A stretch of 64,000 nt of DNA from Lysobacter sp. TY2-98 (GTDB taxonomy: Bacteria; Pseudomonadota; Gammaproteobacteria; Xanthomonadales; Xanthomonadaceae): contig NZ_CP031413.1 of NCBI RefSeq assembly GCF_003367355.1, positions 2,684,001 through 2,748,000 of the forward strand, given 5' to 3'. The stretch's first letter is position 1, and each line of letters begins with the position of its first letter. Shown one piece after another: positions 46,181 to 56,024 of this stretch. A program made the translations under genes and the position numbers. The notes under the pieces were generated by a model. That model was not told the origin of the DNA. It did no database searches and saw nothing but the letters and a program-made list of their open reading frames with translations.

Positions 46181-47093
46181 ACAACACGATCGCCGCGATC
46201 ACCACGATCGCGCCGATGGCGGCAATGCCGTGCGGCCAGGGCTCGCCCAGCCACACGGCGCCGATCACTTCGGCGAACAGGATTTCCGCGGCCTGCATCG
46301 CTTCGGCTGCGCCCAGCGCCACGGGATCGCGACGCACCAGACCCGTCGCGCGGAAGAACAGCACGGTCGCGATGATGCCGGCGCCGAGCGCCACGCCGCC
46401 GGTCAGCATCACCTGCCGCAGCGGCGGCGCGCCTGCGGTCACGCCTGCATACATCGCCACCGGCACCCACAGCGGAATACTGGCCAGCGTCATGCCGAAT
46501 ACGCGCTGCGTGGCATCGAGCTCGACGCCGCGGCGCTCCAGATGCAGCAGCAGGCCGCGATTGCCGAGGGGATACGCGAACGCCGCGAACGCGACACACA
46601 GGAACTCGATCCACGCGTCGCGATGCAAGGTGCCGTGCGCCTGCGACCACTGCATCATCGCGACGCCCGCCACCGCGATCACCCCGCAGCCCAGCGCCGC
46701 CATCGGCACGCGACGACGCGCATCGCGATACAGCAGCGGCGCGCACAACATGCCGGCGATCACCGTCAGCTGGAACGTGCCGGCGATCAGCCACGCGGGC
46801 CCGCTGGACGCCGCATACGCGAGACCAATGTAGAACGCGACGAAACCAATACCGCTCCACAGGAACCACGGTCCGGGACAGGCGCGCATCTCGCGCCACA
46901 GCGGCGTCCAGCGGCCGCGCATCAGCGGCAGCATCAGCGGCACCGTCCAGAAATAGCGCAGCGACGCCGTCCATGCCCAGTGCGCGCCTTCGACAGCGGC
47001 CGCGCGATTGAGCACGTAGGTCGACGTAAAGAAGAACGCCGACAGCAGCGCGAGGGCGACCGCGCCGATCGCAGTGCGCGCGTCGGTTCTCAC
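46140..47093 (-). CDS. EmrE-type multidrug efflux family (DMT) transporter
   Basis: A 317-residue inner-membrane protein with about ten helices, of the DMT superfamily, close to the multidrug resistance efflux transporter (EmrE) branch. Blocks such as FFFTSTYVLNRA and AEAMQAAEILFAEV are family-like. The GTG start overlaps the bioC stop (GTGA), so it is the last gene of the biotin operon; a role in moving a biotin-related compound is possible but untested. Its 3' end overlaps the convergent glycosyltransferase gene. Confidence 0.85.
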   Translation of the reverse strand: MRTDARTAIGAVALALLSAFFFTSTYVLNRAAAVEGAHWAWTASLRYFWTVPLMLPLMRGRWTPLWREMRACPGPWFLWSGIGFVAFYIGLAYAASSGPAWLIAGTFQLTVIAGMLCAPLLYRDARRRVPMAALGCGVIAVAGVAMMQWSQAHGTLHRDAWIEFLCVAFAAFAYPLGNRGLLLHLERRGVELDATQRVFGMTLASIPLWVPVAMYAGVTAGAPPLRQVMLTGGVALGAGIIATVLFFRATGLVRRDPVALGAAEAMQAAEILFAEVIGAVWLGEPWPHGIAAIGAIVVIAAIVLFSVLVALRPPADA

Positions 47094-48004
47094 GAACGTC
47101 GCCGGATCGGAATGTTCGCCGCAGGCACGCGCACTTCTTCCATGTCGCCCACGCGGATCGGCGCACCCGGCGCGGGGCCCCAGGCCTGCGCATAGACGAC
47201 TTCCCATGTCACCGGCAGGCCGTTCGGCCCGCGCATGGCGTCGTACGCCTGAGCGGCCCGCGCGAAGCGCGCGCGTCCAGTCAGCGCACGACGACGATCG
47301 TGCATTGCATTCGTCGCGCCGAGCGTGCGCAGCTCACGCATGATCGACGGCAGGTCCGGCTGCGTGAGGCGGAACACGTCGCGGTCGAGCACCGGATCGC
47401 GGAAGCCCGCGCGCAGCAGCGCGTCACCGAGGGCTGCGATGTCGACGAACGGGCTGACGTGCGGCGCGTCGTCGGCATTCGCGAAGGCGTCGCGCAGTTC
47501 CATCAGCGTCTGCTGCGCGAAGGTCGACACCAGGAGCAAGCCGTCCGGTTTCAGCACGCGACGGAAGCCCGCGAACACCGCCGGCAGATCCTCGACCCAC
47601 TGCAGGCAGAGGTTGGAAAACAGCACATCGACGCTGCCTTCGCGCAACGGCAGCGCCATCGCGTCGGCGCGCACGATCTGCGGCTTGCGCGAGAAGTCGA
47701 ACAGGCCGCGCTTGGCGCCGAGACGCCGCTGCGCTTCCTGCGCCATGCCCGGCGCGAGGTCGACGCCGATCACCTGCGCCTTCGGCCAGCGCGCCTGCAG
47801 CAGCGCCGTGCCATGTCCTGTACCGCAGCCGACGTCGAGCACGAGCTGCGGCGTGCGACGCCCGAGCGCCTTGTCCTCGTAGTACGGCAATGCCTCGGCC
47901 AGGCGCGTGCCGACCTCGCGCTGCAGGGCTGCGGCTTCGTCGTAATGCGTCGCCGCCCGCGAAAATGCGCGGCCGACCTGACGGTGGTCGAAGACGTCGT
48001 TCAT
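47090..48004 (-). CDS. bioC: Malonyl-[acp] O-methyltransferase BioC
   Basis: A 304-residue SAM-dependent methyltransferase that caps malonyl-ACP as a methyl ester to start pimelate-moiety synthesis. The SAM motif LDVGCGTGHG is near residues 55-64. FSNLCLQWVEDL, a BioC-like block, and the RELRTLGATN segment are present. It overlaps bioH upstream (ATGA) and the transporter downstream (GTGA). Confidence 0.93.
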   Translation of the reverse strand: MNDVFDHRQVGRAFSRAATHYDEAAALQREVGTRLAEALPYYEDKALGRRTPQLVLDVGCGTGHGTALLQARWPKAQVIGVDLAPGMAQEAQRRLGAKRGLFDFSRKPQIVRADAMALPLREGSVDVLFSNLCLQWVEDLPAVFAGFRRVLKPDGLLLVSTFAQQTLMELRDAFANADDAPHVSPFVDIAALGDALLRAGFRDPVLDRDVFRLTQPDLPSIMRELRTLGATNAMHDRRRALTGRARFARAAQAYDAMRGPNGLPVTWEVVYAQAWGPAPGAPIRVGDMEEVRVPAANIPIRRRS

Positions 48005-48780
48005 GCGGCGCGTTCCGCGAACAGCGGCGCCGCGAACGCGTCGATCGCCTGCGCGACTTCCTCCGCAGCGCCGAGGAATGGCGCGTGGCCGGCGTCGCGG
48101 ATAACGAGGCTCGTCGCGTTCGGTGCGAGTTGGGCGGCGGCCGGCATCGCGCCCGCGGGCACGAGGCGATCGCGACGACCGGATATCCACAGGCTCGGCA
48201 CGCGCAGATTCGGCAATTCGGCACGCGCGTCGAATGCATCGAGCAATTCGAGTCCACGCAGCAGTGCAACAGCCGCGGGCTCGCCGCGTTCGAACGCGTG
48301 CGTGCGCAGGTCGCGCAATTCGGCCTGCGCGCTCGCCGAGCCCAGCGCTTCGAGCGCGAGGAAACCGTCGAGCGTGCCGCGGAAGTCGGTCGACAACGCA
48401 TCGCCGAAATCACGGAACAGCGTCGGCTTCACGCCGTGCGGCCAGTCCTCGCCGGTGACGAAGCGCGGCGACGAGGCAAGCATCACCAGGCCACGCACAC
48501 GCGCCGGATGTTCGAGCGCATTGCGTAATGCGAACTGGCCGCCGAGCGACCAGCCCAGCCACACCGCGTCGGGCGCGGCGTCGACCAGCAGCGACGCCAG
48601 CGCGTGCGGATCCAGCGGTGCGTCGCTCTCGCGCGCATGGCCGTGACCGGGCAGGTCGACGAGGTGCAGCGTGTAGCGATCCCGCAGACGCTCGACCAGC
48701 GGCATGAACAGGCCGCCGTGCATGGCCCAGCCGTGGATGAGTGCGAGTGACGGCCCGTGGCCGTGCGATTCGATGTGCAT
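48001..48780 (-). CDS. bioH: Pimeloyl-[acp] methyl ester esterase BioH
   Basis: A 259-residue alpha/beta hydrolase that removes the methyl group added by BioC. Nucleophile Ser78 is in GWSLGGQ, the sequence characteristic of BioH; the acid is in SGRRDRLVP and the His in DAGHAPFL. The ATG at 48780 follows the stop of the ACT gene by one base. The pairing with bioC supports the assignment over other hydrolases. Confidence 0.93.
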   Translation of the reverse strand: MHIESHGHGPSLALIHGWAMHGGLFMPLVERLRDRYTLHLVDLPGHGHARESDAPLDPHALASLLVDAAPDAVWLGWSLGGQFALRNALEHPARVRGLVMLASSPRFVTGEDWPHGVKPTLFRDFGDALSTDFRGTLDGFLALEALGSASAQAELRDLRTHAFERGEPAAVALLRGLELLDAFDARAELPNLRVPSLWISGRRDRLVPAGAMPAAAQLAPNATSLVIRDAGHAPFLGAAEEVAQAIDAFAAPLFAERAA

Positions 48781-48781
48781 G

Positions 48782-49177
48782 TCAGCGCGCACGCAGGCTG
48801 CGGATCGCGGCGATGGCGTCGTCGCGACGCGCGGCCGGCACCAGCAGGTGATCGTGGTAGTGGCCGGCGATCACGTTGCAGGCGATGCCCTGTTCGGCGA
48901 GCACGCCGGCCACCGCGGCGGTCAGCCCGACCGCATTGAGTGCCGAATGCACGGCAAGCGTCAGCCACGCGGCGACGAAACCCGGCGGTTCGCCACGGCT
49001 GCGCGCGAACGCTTCGGGCACGACGTAGGTAACCCCTTCGTCCTCGTCGATGCGCGCGACGGCGACCGCATCGGCCTCGGCATCGCGCGACGTGCGCGAG
49101 ATCAGGACGAAGGTGCCCGGCCGCGCGCGCACGTCGAGGTTCGCAAGGATTTTCGGAAGCTGGATTTCGCCGGTCAT
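48782..49177 (-). CDS. ACT-domain protein inside the biotin operon
   Basis: A 131-residue protein with two ACT-like halves, including [18 protein letters not shown], the typical ACT ligand-loop and helix. It resembles stand-alone ACT proteins that bind amino acids. It overlaps bioF by ATGA and is one base from bioH, so it is expressed with the biotin genes. No role in biotin synthesis is known for such proteins; it might sense an amino acid such as the alanine used by BioF, but this is a guess. Confidence 0.85.
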   Translation of the reverse strand: MTGEIQLPKILANLDVRARPGTFVLISRTSRDAEADAVAVARIDEDEGVTYVVPEAFARSRGEPPGFVAAWLTLAVHSALNAVGLTAAVAGVLAEQGIACNVIAGHYHDHLLVPAARRDDAIAAIRSLRAR

Positions 49178-50364
49178 GCGGGACGTGCACCTGAAGCGAC
49201 GGCCGCATCACGCGCGCGGGCCAGGGCGTCGACGAGCGTGTCGACTTCGGATTCGGTATGCGCCGCGGTCAGTGTGACGCGCAGGCGTGCGCGGCCTTCG
49301 GGCACGGTCGGCGGACGGATCGCGGACACCCAGAAGCCGGCGTCCTCGAGCACCTGCGCCATGCGCAGCGCGATGCGATCGTCGAACGCCATCACCGCCT
49401 GGATGGGCGTGGTCGACGGCAGGACGTCGAGGCCATGGTTCGACGCACCCCCGCGGAACTGCGCGACCAGCGCAGCGAGATGCGCGCGGCGATCGTCCGC
49501 GGCGCGCGCGATACGCACCGCCGCGATCGATGCGGCCGCGAGCGCGGGCGGCAGCGCGGTGGAATAGACATGACCGCGCGCGGTTTCGGCGAGATGCCCG
49601 ACGAGATCCGCGTCACCGACGACGAGCGCGCCATAGGTGCCGAGCGCCTTGCCGAGCGTCGCGAGTTGCAGCGGCACGTCGCGCGTCGACAGGCCGGCAC
49701 CCGCCACGCTGCCGCGCCCATCCGGCCCGAGCACGCCGACACCATGCGCATCGTCGACATAGAGCAGCGCGTCGTTCGCGTGCGCCAGCGCGGCGAGTTC
49801 GCGCAGCGGCGCGACGTCGCCATCCATGCTGAAGACGCCGTCGGTGGCGATCAGCGCGAGGCCGTCGCCTTCGTGCGTCGCGAGCTGGCGCGCAGCAGCT
49901 TCGGCATCGTTGTGCGGATAGCGGCGCAGCGTCGCGCCGCTGAGCTTGGCGGCGTCGATCAGCGACGCATGGTTGAGCCGATCCTGCACGCAGGTGTCGC
50001 CGCTCTGCAGCAGCGCCTGCAGTACGGCGAGATTCGCGGTGAAGCCGCTGCCGAACAGCAGCGCGGCCGGTGCCTGCAGCCAGTCGGCGACTTCGCGTTC
50101 GAGCGTCGCGTGCAGCGCGTGATGTCCGCACACGAGCGCGGACGCCGTGCTGCCGACACCTTCGACGCTGCCATCGCGCAAGGCCGCGATGACCTGCGGA
50201 TGCTGCGACAGCCCGAGGTAGTCGTTGCTGCAGAAATTCAGCAGCTCGCGACCGTCGACCTCGCAACGCATGCCCTCGCGCCAGGTGACGGTGCGACGCA
50301 CGCGGCGTCGTGCCGCGGCGTCACGTGCGGCTCGTGCGTCGGCGATGCGGCGCGACCAGCGCAC
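49174..50364 (-). CDS. bioF: 8-amino-7-oxononanoate synthase BioF
   Basis: A 396-residue PLP enzyme condensing pimeloyl-ACP with L-alanine. Lys239 (LATLGKALG) is the PLP lysine, close to Lys236 of the E. coli enzyme; [10 protein letters not shown] and DDAHGVG are family blocks. It starts with GTG one base after the bioB stop and ends overlapping the ACT gene. Confidence 0.96.
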   Translation of the reverse strand: MRWSRRIADARAARDAAARRRVRRTVTWREGMRCEVDGRELLNFCSNDYLGLSQHPQVIAALRDGSVEGVGSTASALVCGHHALHATLEREVADWLQAPAALLFGSGFTANLAVLQALLQSGDTCVQDRLNHASLIDAAKLSGATLRRYPHNDAEAAARQLATHEGDGLALIATDGVFSMDGDVAPLRELAALAHANDALLYVDDAHGVGVLGPDGRGSVAGAGLSTRDVPLQLATLGKALGTYGALVVGDADLVGHLAETARGHVYSTALPPALAAASIAAVRIARAADDRRAHLAALVAQFRGGASNHGLDVLPSTTPIQAVMAFDDRIALRMAQVLEDAGFWVSAIRPPTVPEGRARLRVTLTAAHTESEVDTLVDALARARDAAVASGARPA

Positions 50365-50365
50365 C

Positions 50366-51436
50366 TCAGGCCGCGCAGCCGCACCCCGTGCCGCAGCCCA
50401 TCGACGCCGCAGGCGCGGTGTCGACGATGTCGGCGTGCACGGTGTTCGGCGTCTCCACCACGCTCATCGGCCGCAAGCCCAGGCGCGCGAACAGCGCCAT
50501 GTCGCGCTCGGTGTCCGGGTTGCCGGTGGTGAGCAGCTTCTCGCCGTAGAAGATCGAGTTCGCACCGGCGGCGAAGCACAGCGCCTGCAGCTCGTCGCTC
50601 ATCGATTCGCGGCCGGCGGACAGGCGCACCATCGAGCGCGGCATCATGATTCGCGCGACCGCGATCATGCGCACGAACTCGAACGGATCGAGCTGCGCGG
50701 TGCCCGCGAGCGGCGTGCCCTCGACCTGCACGAGGCGGTTGATCGGCACCGAATCCGGATGCGCGGGCAGGTTCGCCAGCGCCTGCAAGAGACCCGCGCG
50801 CTGCTCGCGCGTCTCGCCCATGCCGACGATGCCGCCGCAGCAGGTCTTCATGCCGGCATCGCGCACGTGCGACAGCGTGTCGAGCCGATCCTGGTACTCG
50901 CGCGTGTGGATGATCTCGCCGTAGAACTCCGGCGCCGTGTCGAGATTGTGGTTGTAGTAGTCGAGGCCCGCGTCGCGCAGCGCCTTGGCCTGCGTGTCGC
51001 TGAGCATGCCGAGCGTCGCGCAGGTCTCGAGGCCGAGCGCCTTCACCTCGCGGATCATCGCGGCGACCTTCGGGATGTCGCGGTCCGCCGGCGAACGCCA
51101 GGCCGCGCCCATGCAGAAGCGCGACGCGCCGGCGGCCTTGGCCTGCTTGGCCTTCTCGACGACGGCGTCGGTCGACATGAGCTTGGTCGCGTCGACGCCG
51201 GTCTGGTAGCGCTGCGCCTGCGGGCAGTACGCGCAGTCCTCCGGGCAGCCACCGGTCTTGACCGACAGCAGCGTCGAGACCTGCACCTCGGCGGGGTCGA
51301 AGTGCTGGCGGTGGACGGTGCCGGCGCGGTGCAGCAGCTCAGTCAGCGGCAGGTCGAACAGGGCGAGGATCTCGTCGCGGGACCAGTCGTGGCGCAGGCC
51401 GGTGGGCACGGCGCGCAGTTCACTGACAGCTTCCAT
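50366..51436 (-). CDS. bioB: Biotin synthase BioB
   Basis: A 356-residue radical SAM enzyme inserting sulfur into dethiobiotin. The cluster motif C64-x3-C68-x2-C71 (CPEDCAYC) and the NHNLDTAPE block are diagnostic. The tail ends in a Cys-rich [11 protein letters not shown], present in many proteobacterial BioB proteins. It is the first gene of the unit bioB-bioF-ACT-bioH-bioC-transporter, and its start is 49 bases from the divergent comF-like gene. Confidence 0.97.
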   Translation of the reverse strand: MEAVSELRAVPTGLRHDWSRDEILALFDLPLTELLHRAGTVHRQHFDPAEVQVSTLLSVKTGGCPEDCAYCPQAQRYQTGVDATKLMSTDAVVEKAKQAKAAGASRFCMGAAWRSPADRDIPKVAAMIREVKALGLETCATLGMLSDTQAKALRDAGLDYYNHNLDTAPEFYGEIIHTREYQDRLDTLSHVRDAGMKTCCGGIVGMGETREQRAGLLQALANLPAHPDSVPINRLVQVEGTPLAGTAQLDPFEFVRMIAVARIMMPRSMVRLSAGRESMSDELQALCFAAGANSIFYGEKLLTTGNPDTERDMALFARLGLRPMSVVETPNTVHADIVDTAPAASMGCGTGCGCAA

Positions 51437-51485
51437 AGGAGTTTTCCGACAGCCGCGGCGGGGTGGGCCCGGCAGTCTGGAAACC

Positions 51486-52241
51486 ATGAACACCGCTGTC
51501 AACCTGACGACCCCGATCCCGGTTGACGGGCTCCGCGCCCGCCTCGGCTTCTGGCTGCGCAACGACGCGACCCGCCTGCTGTGGCCCACGCGCTGCCTCG
51601 CCTGCGAGGACCCGGGCCTCGACGGCATGGACCTCTGCTTCGCCTGCGAAGCCGCCCTGCCCGAACTCGAGGCCGCCTGCCCGGGCTGCGCGTTGCCAGT
51701 GCCGGAAATCGGTCAGGTCTGCGGCGTATGCCTGACGGCCCGCCCCGGCGCCCTGAACGAGATCCACGCCGCCTTTCTCTACGCCGCGCCGCTGGACCGT
51801 CTGATCCCGCGCCTGAAGTTCGCCGGCGACCTCGCCGCCGGCCGCCTGATCGCACAGCTGATGGCCGAACGCCTGCGCCGTGCGCCGCAGCCGCAGGCGC
51901 TGATCCCGGTGCCGCTGCATCGCGCCCGCCTGCGCCAGCGCGGCTTCGACCAGGCGCTCGAGATCACCCGTCCGCTCGGTGCCGCACTCGGCCTGCCGGT
52001 GCTCGACCACGCGCTGATCCGCCATCGCGCGACGCAAGAACAGTCGCGCCTGTCGGCAGTGGCCCGCCGTCGCAATCTCAAGGACGCGTTCCAGGCGTGG
52101 CCCAAGCTGCCGCTGCCCGAACACGTCGCGATCGTCGACGACGTCATGACCACCGGCGCCACGTTGCGCGCGGCGGCCGCGGCGTTGAAGCGGGCGGGGG
52201 TGAGGCGCGTCGATGCCTGGGTGACGGCGCGCGTCCCGTAA
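51486..52241 (+). CDS. ComF/GntX family phosphoribosyltransferase-like protein
   Basis: A 251-residue protein. The N-terminus has two Cys pairs (CLAC and CFAC) and a further CPGC with CGVC, likely zinc sites. The phosphoribosyltransferase domain carries the PRPP motif [13 protein letters not shown] near residues 218-230. Homologues are linked to DNA uptake (ComF) or gluconate use (GntX); E. coli gntX sits near bioH, and this gene lies divergent from bioB. The exact role is uncertain. A CAGTCT -10-like box sits 8 bases before the ATG. Confidence 0.88.
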   Translation: MNTAVNLTTPIPVDGLRARLGFWLRNDATRLLWPTRCLACEDPGLDGMDLCFACEAALPELEAACPGCALPVPEIGQVCGVCLTARPGALNEIHAAFLYAAPLDRLIPRLKFAGDLAAGRLIAQLMAERLRRAPQPQALIPVPLHRARLRQRGFDQALEITRPLGAALGLPVLDHALIRHRATQEQSRLSAVARRRNLKDAFQAWPKLPLPEHVAIVDDVMTTGATLRAAAAALKRAGVRRVDAWVTARVP

Positions 52242-52296
52242 ACCTCCGCAAGGTAATTTCCTCTTGCACACGCAGTCACACCCGTATCGGAGCTTC

Positions 52297-52824
52297 ATGC
52301 GCCACGCACCGCTTCTGCTTGCCGCCACCATCGTCGCCGCGACCGCACTGCCCGCCTGGGCCGACCAGTTCGAATACCTGAGCCTGCCGCAGGCGCAGGT
52401 CGCGTTGCGCCACATCCGCGCCGGCGACGTCGTGCATCACTTCTGCGCGCCGTGTGGCGACGAGCGCTCGGAGCGCATGACCGTGCGCCAACTCGGCATC
52501 GACCGGGTCTGGGATGCACGCGGATCGTCGAAGGTCTATCGCGATGGCGATCGCCACGGCTACTGGGAGCTGCTGCTCAACGACGTGGGCGTTGATCTCG
52601 CGTACGTCTACGTCCGCGACGGGGCCCGATGGCGGAACCTCGCGGACATGCTGGGGTTGCATCCGACGAACGTGCCCGCGGTGCTTCCGAAAGCCTCGAT
52701 CGGCACGCGTTGGCGATGCGGCGACGTGGACGAGAATCCTTATCTCACGGTACTGAACGAGGCACGCGACCCATGTCCCATTGATGAGGCGACCGGAGAA
52801 CCCCTACGACGCACTGGTGAGTAG
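52297..52824 (+). CDS. Exported hypothetical protein, 175 aa
   Basis: A 175-residue protein with a clear signal peptide (1-22, ending LPAWA). The mature part has four Cys (HHFCAPCGDE, RWRCGDVD and DPCPID), probably disulfide-bonded in the periplasm, and a mixed alpha/beta composition. No family is recognised. A TTG at 52264 would add 11 residues, but the ATG at 52297 gives the better signal. Confidence 0.75.
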   Translation: MRHAPLLLAATIVAATALPAWADQFEYLSLPQAQVALRHIRAGDVVHHFCAPCGDERSERMTVRQLGIDRVWDARGSSKVYRDGDRHGYWELLLNDVGVDLAYVYVRDGARWRNLADMLGLHPTNVPAVLPKASIGTRWRCGDVDENPYLTVLNEARDPCPIDEATGEPLRRTGE

Positions 52825-52857
52825 GCGGCACTTGCCGGGCGCGGGACGTCTTCGCGA

Positions 52858-53511
52858 TCAGCGACCTCGGCCGCCGGCCCACCCCATCTGCCGGTCGTGC
52901 ATCCGCGACAGCAGCGCGAGCGACGCGAGCGCGCCGCACAGGCACAGGAACATGTCCCACTGCGTGTCCCAGGCGTCGCCCTGGGTGGCGAGGAAGGCGT
53001 CGGCGTCCGCGCCGAGCGCGAGCGCACTCCACCATTCGATGAGCTCGAAGAACGCGGAGAAGCTCAGCGCCGCGGTGATGCAGAGATACGTCAGCCAGGC
53101 GCCCGGTCGCAGCGGTGTTTTCCGTAGCAGCACTTCGCGCGCGAGAATCGCCGGCACGAAGCCCTGCACGAAGTGGCCGACGCGGTCCCACGGGTTGCGC
53201 TGCGTATGCAGCACGTCGCGCAGCCATTCGCCCAGCGGGGCCTTCGCGTACGTGTACGCGCCGCCCTCGATGAGCACCAGCGCGTGCAGTGCGAGCAGCC
53301 AGGCGAGCAGACGCGTCGGCGCGAGGCGGCGGTCGAGCGCCAGCCACGGCAGCGCGAGCATCACCCAGAAGGTTTCCATCGCCCAGGTCATGCGATCGCG
53401 TGCGACGACGAACGACACCAGCATCGCGAGTGCGACGCCACCCAGCAGCACCGCACCTTCCCGGCGCGACGGCGTACGCCGCAGCGGCGCGTCGACGACA
53501 GTAGCGGACAT
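52858..53511 (-). CDS. DUF2238 (YjdF-like) membrane protein
   Basis: A 217-residue inner-membrane protein with about six helices. The PWDRVGHFVQGFVPAILARE block, with conserved Asp/Arg/His, and the FFELIEWWSAL block are characteristic of the DUF2238/YjdF family, whose function is unknown. The stop lies 33 bases from the stop of the preceding convergent gene. Confidence 0.87.
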   Translation of the reverse strand: MSATVVDAPLRRTPSRREGAVLLGGVALAMLVSFVVARDRMTWAMETFWVMLALPWLALDRRLAPTRLLAWLLALHALVLIEGGAYTYAKAPLGEWLRDVLHTQRNPWDRVGHFVQGFVPAILAREVLLRKTPLRPGAWLTYLCITAALSFSAFFELIEWWSALALGADADAFLATQGDAWDTQWDMFLCLCGALASLALLSRMHDRQMGWAGGRGR

Positions 53512-53629
53512 GGCAACTCCCCCGAATGGCCCCGCCGCCATCCTCGCACCGTCGCGGCCATGACGTCCGGTGCATGACGCGACATCCTCCATCGCTACAC
53601 TCGACGCCTTCATCGACAGGGAGCGCACC

Positions 53630-54655
53630 GTGAGCCAGTGGTTCTTCGTCCATCCGCAGACCAGCGAACGCGTCGGTCCGCTCGATCCCGAGGCCGCGTT
53701 CGACTTCGCGCGGCAGAACCCGAACCACCAGTGCTGGCGCGAAGGCCTGTCCGGCTGGCAGCCGGTGCGCGCCATGCCGGAGTTCGCCGAGGCGGTCGGT
53801 GCGCAGCCGTCGCACGTGCCGCCGCCTCCGCCGCCGGGCTTCGGTGCGCGCGGCAGCGCCGATGACATCGACTACCGCATCGTCGGCAACGACATGCCGT
53901 TCGTGGAGATCGAGCTCGACCCGGGCGAAAGCGCGATCGCCGAAGCCGGCGCGCTCATGTACAAGGACGGCGTCATCCAGATGGACACCATCTTCGGTGA
54001 CGGCTCCAAGGCCGGCGGTGGCGGCATCGGCGACAAGCTGTTCGCGGCCGCGCGCCGCGTGGTGACCGGCGAGAGCCTGTTCACCACCGTGTTCACCCAT
54101 CAGGGCCAGGGCAAGGCGCGCGTCGCGTTCGCCGCGCCGTATCCGGGCACGGTTCTGCCGATCCGCCTGTCCGACCACGGCGGCACGCTGATCTGCCAGA
54201 AGGATTCGTTCCTGGCCGGCGCGCGCGGCGTGCGCCTCGGCATCTTCTTCCAGAAGAAGATCCTCACCGGCCTGTTCGGCGGCGAAGGCTTCGTCATGCA
54301 GCGGCTCGACGGCGACGGCTGGGTGTTCGTCCACGCCGGCGGCACGCTGGTCGAGCGCGACCTCGCGCCGGGCGAACGCATCGACGTCGACACCGGCTGC
54401 GTCATGGCCTTCCACCCGACGGTGAACATGGACATCCGCCCGGTCGGTGGCATCAAGTCGATGCTGTTCGGCGGCGAAGGCGTGTTCCTGGCGACGCTCA
54501 CCGGCCCCGGCAAGGTGTGGCTGCAGTCGCTGCCGTTCTCGCGCATGGCCGGCCGCATGCTGGCGGCCGCGCCGCAGGGCGGCGGCAAGAACGTCGGCGA
54601 AGGCTCGGTGCTGGGCGGGCTGGGTCGCCTGCTCGATGGCGACAACGGGTTCTGA
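53630..54655 (+). CDS. GYF_2 - AIM24 (TIGR00266) fusion protein
   Basis: A 341-residue protein. The first about 55 residues are a GYF_2 domain (WFFVHPQTSERVGPL with a CWREGLSGWQPV ending). A Pro run follows (about 70-76). About 90-320 is the AIM24/TIGR00266 beta domain, with GESAIAEAGALMYKDG, GGTLICQKDSFLAG and FHPTVNMDI blocks. The function of the bacterial family is unknown. The GTG at 53630 is chosen because AGGGAG lies 6 bases upstream and a TACACT -10-like box is at 53596-53601. Confidence 0.88.
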   Translation: MSQWFFVHPQTSERVGPLDPEAAFDFARQNPNHQCWREGLSGWQPVRAMPEFAEAVGAQPSHVPPPPPPGFGARGSADDIDYRIVGNDMPFVEIELDPGESAIAEAGALMYKDGVIQMDTIFGDGSKAGGGGIGDKLFAAARRVVTGESLFTTVFTHQGQGKARVAFAAPYPGTVLPIRLSDHGGTLICQKDSFLAGARGVRLGIFFQKKILTGLFGGEGFVMQRLDGDGWVFVHAGGTLVERDLAPGERIDVDTGCVMAFHPTVNMDIRPVGGIKSMLFGGEGVFLATLTGPGKVWLQSLPFSRMAGRMLAAAPQGGGKNVGEGSVLGGLGRLLDGDNGF

Positions 54656-54705
54656 CATCGACTCGCGCGCGGCGACTCCGGTCGTCGCGCGCAGCCCACC
54701 ACGGC

Positions 54706-54897
54706 ATGACAACCCTCATCGAAATCGCACTTCTTCTCGCCGGCGTGGTGCTGCTCGTCGTCGGCTATCGCCGCCACCATCGACGACTGCTCGCGGCGTC
54801 CGCGATCGTGCTGTTCCTCGCGGGAGCGGGCGTCGATTTCGCGGCCGGCTTCGGCGAGGGCTACACGCACGCGTTGGTCCATCACGTATCGCGCTGA
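54706..54897 (+). CDS. Small two-helix membrane protein
   Basis: A 63-residue frame encoding two hydrophobic helices (about 3-20 and 30-48) separated by a basic YRRHHRR loop, with a short polar tail. The gene follows the AIM24 gene by 50 bases in the same direction. No family is recognised. The clean two-helix pattern supports coding. Confidence 0.6.
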   Translation: MTTLIEIALLLAGVVLLVVGYRRHHRRLLAASAIVLFLAGAGVDFAAGFGEGYTHALVHHVSR

Positions 54898-54977
54898 CCG
54901 GTTCGCCGCGTCGCGTTCCCGATCGCGTCAGCCCCGCCCTGCTCCAATCCACCGTCCGCCGCCGCCTTCCGCATCAC

Positions 54978-55982
54978 ATGCCTGCTTCCGCTTCGACGCG
55001 CACTGTCGCGCGCCTTTTTCTGTTCGCGTCGATCGGCACACTTGCCGCATGCGGCGGTGACGTTCGTCCGTCGCAGGACGCCATCACCCCGCGCGTGGTC
55101 GCGCCGGCACCCAAGCCCATCCGCATCGGTCTCGCGCTGGGGGGTGGGGCCGCGAAAGGCTTCGCGCACATCGGCGTCATCAAGATGCTCGAAGCCAACG
55201 GCATCAAGATCGACGTGGTGAGCGGCACGAGTGCGGGCAGCGTGGTCGGTGCGCTGTACGCGAGCGGCATGGATGCGTTCGCACTGCAGAAGCAGGCGGT
55301 CGCGCTCGACGAGGACCGCATCAAGGACGTGCGCCTGTTCTCCGGCGGCCTCGTGCAGGGGCAGGCGTTGCAGGACTACGTCAACGCGTCGGTGAAGAAT
55401 CGTCCGATCGAAAAACTCGGCAAGCCGTTCGCCGCGGTGTCGACGCAACTCGAAACCGGCACGCGCACCGTGTTCACCCGCGGCAACACGGGGCAGGCCG
55501 TGCGCGCGTCGAGCAGCATTCCCGGCGTGTTCGAGCCGGTGCCGATCGGCGCCGTGCATTACATCGACGGCGGCATCGTGAGCCCGGTGCCGGTCGACGC
55601 CGCGCGCCAGCTCGGCGCCGACTTCGTGATCGCCGTCGACATCTCGAGCAAGGCGCCGGGCAGCGCGCCGACCAGCCTGCTCGGCACGGTGAACCAGTCG
55701 ATCACGATCATGGGGCAGAAACTCGGCGAGCAGGAACTCGCGCGCGCCGATGTCGTGATCCGTCCGCGCGTCAATGGTGTTGGCCCGGCGGCGTTCGAAC
55801 AGAAGGGCGACGTGATCCTGGAAGGCGAACGCGCGGCCGTCGCCGCGCTACCGCAGATCCGCGCCAAACTCGCGCAGTTGCGCGCGTCGCGCATACCGAA
55901 GCCGGCGCCTGCACCGACGAAGCCCGCATGCACGCCGTCGAAGCTGCCGGATTGGCTGCACAAGGGCGACTGCAAGAACTGA
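54978..55982 (+). CDS. Patatin-like phospholipase lipoprotein
   Basis: A 334-residue lipoprotein, lipobox LAAC with Cys25. The patatin domain carries the oxyanion loop GGGAAKG (about 55-61), nucleophile Ser85 in GTSAG and the Asp197 of the DGG motif, so the Ser-Asp dyad is intact. It resembles RssA-type (NTE-like) esterases. The substrate is probably a phospholipid or lysophospholipid in the envelope. The C-terminal end has two Cys and a Pro-rich stretch. Confidence 0.9.
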   Translation: MPASASTRTVARLFLFASIGTLAACGGDVRPSQDAITPRVVAPAPKPIRIGLALGGGAAKGFAHIGVIKMLEANGIKIDVVSGTSAGSVVGALYASGMDAFALQKQAVALDEDRIKDVRLFSGGLVQGQALQDYVNASVKNRPIEKLGKPFAAVSTQLETGTRTVFTRGNTGQAVRASSSIPGVFEPVPIGAVHYIDGGIVSPVPVDAARQLGADFVIAVDISSKAPGSAPTSLLGTVNQSITIMGQKLGEQELARADVVIRPRVNGVGPAAFEQKGDVILEGERAAVAALPQIRAKLAQLRASRIPKPAPAPTKPACTPSKLPDWLHKGDCKN

Positions 55983-56024
55983 GGCGCGTCGCGCTAGGAT
56001 CGCCCCGGGGACTCGGGGGATTCC

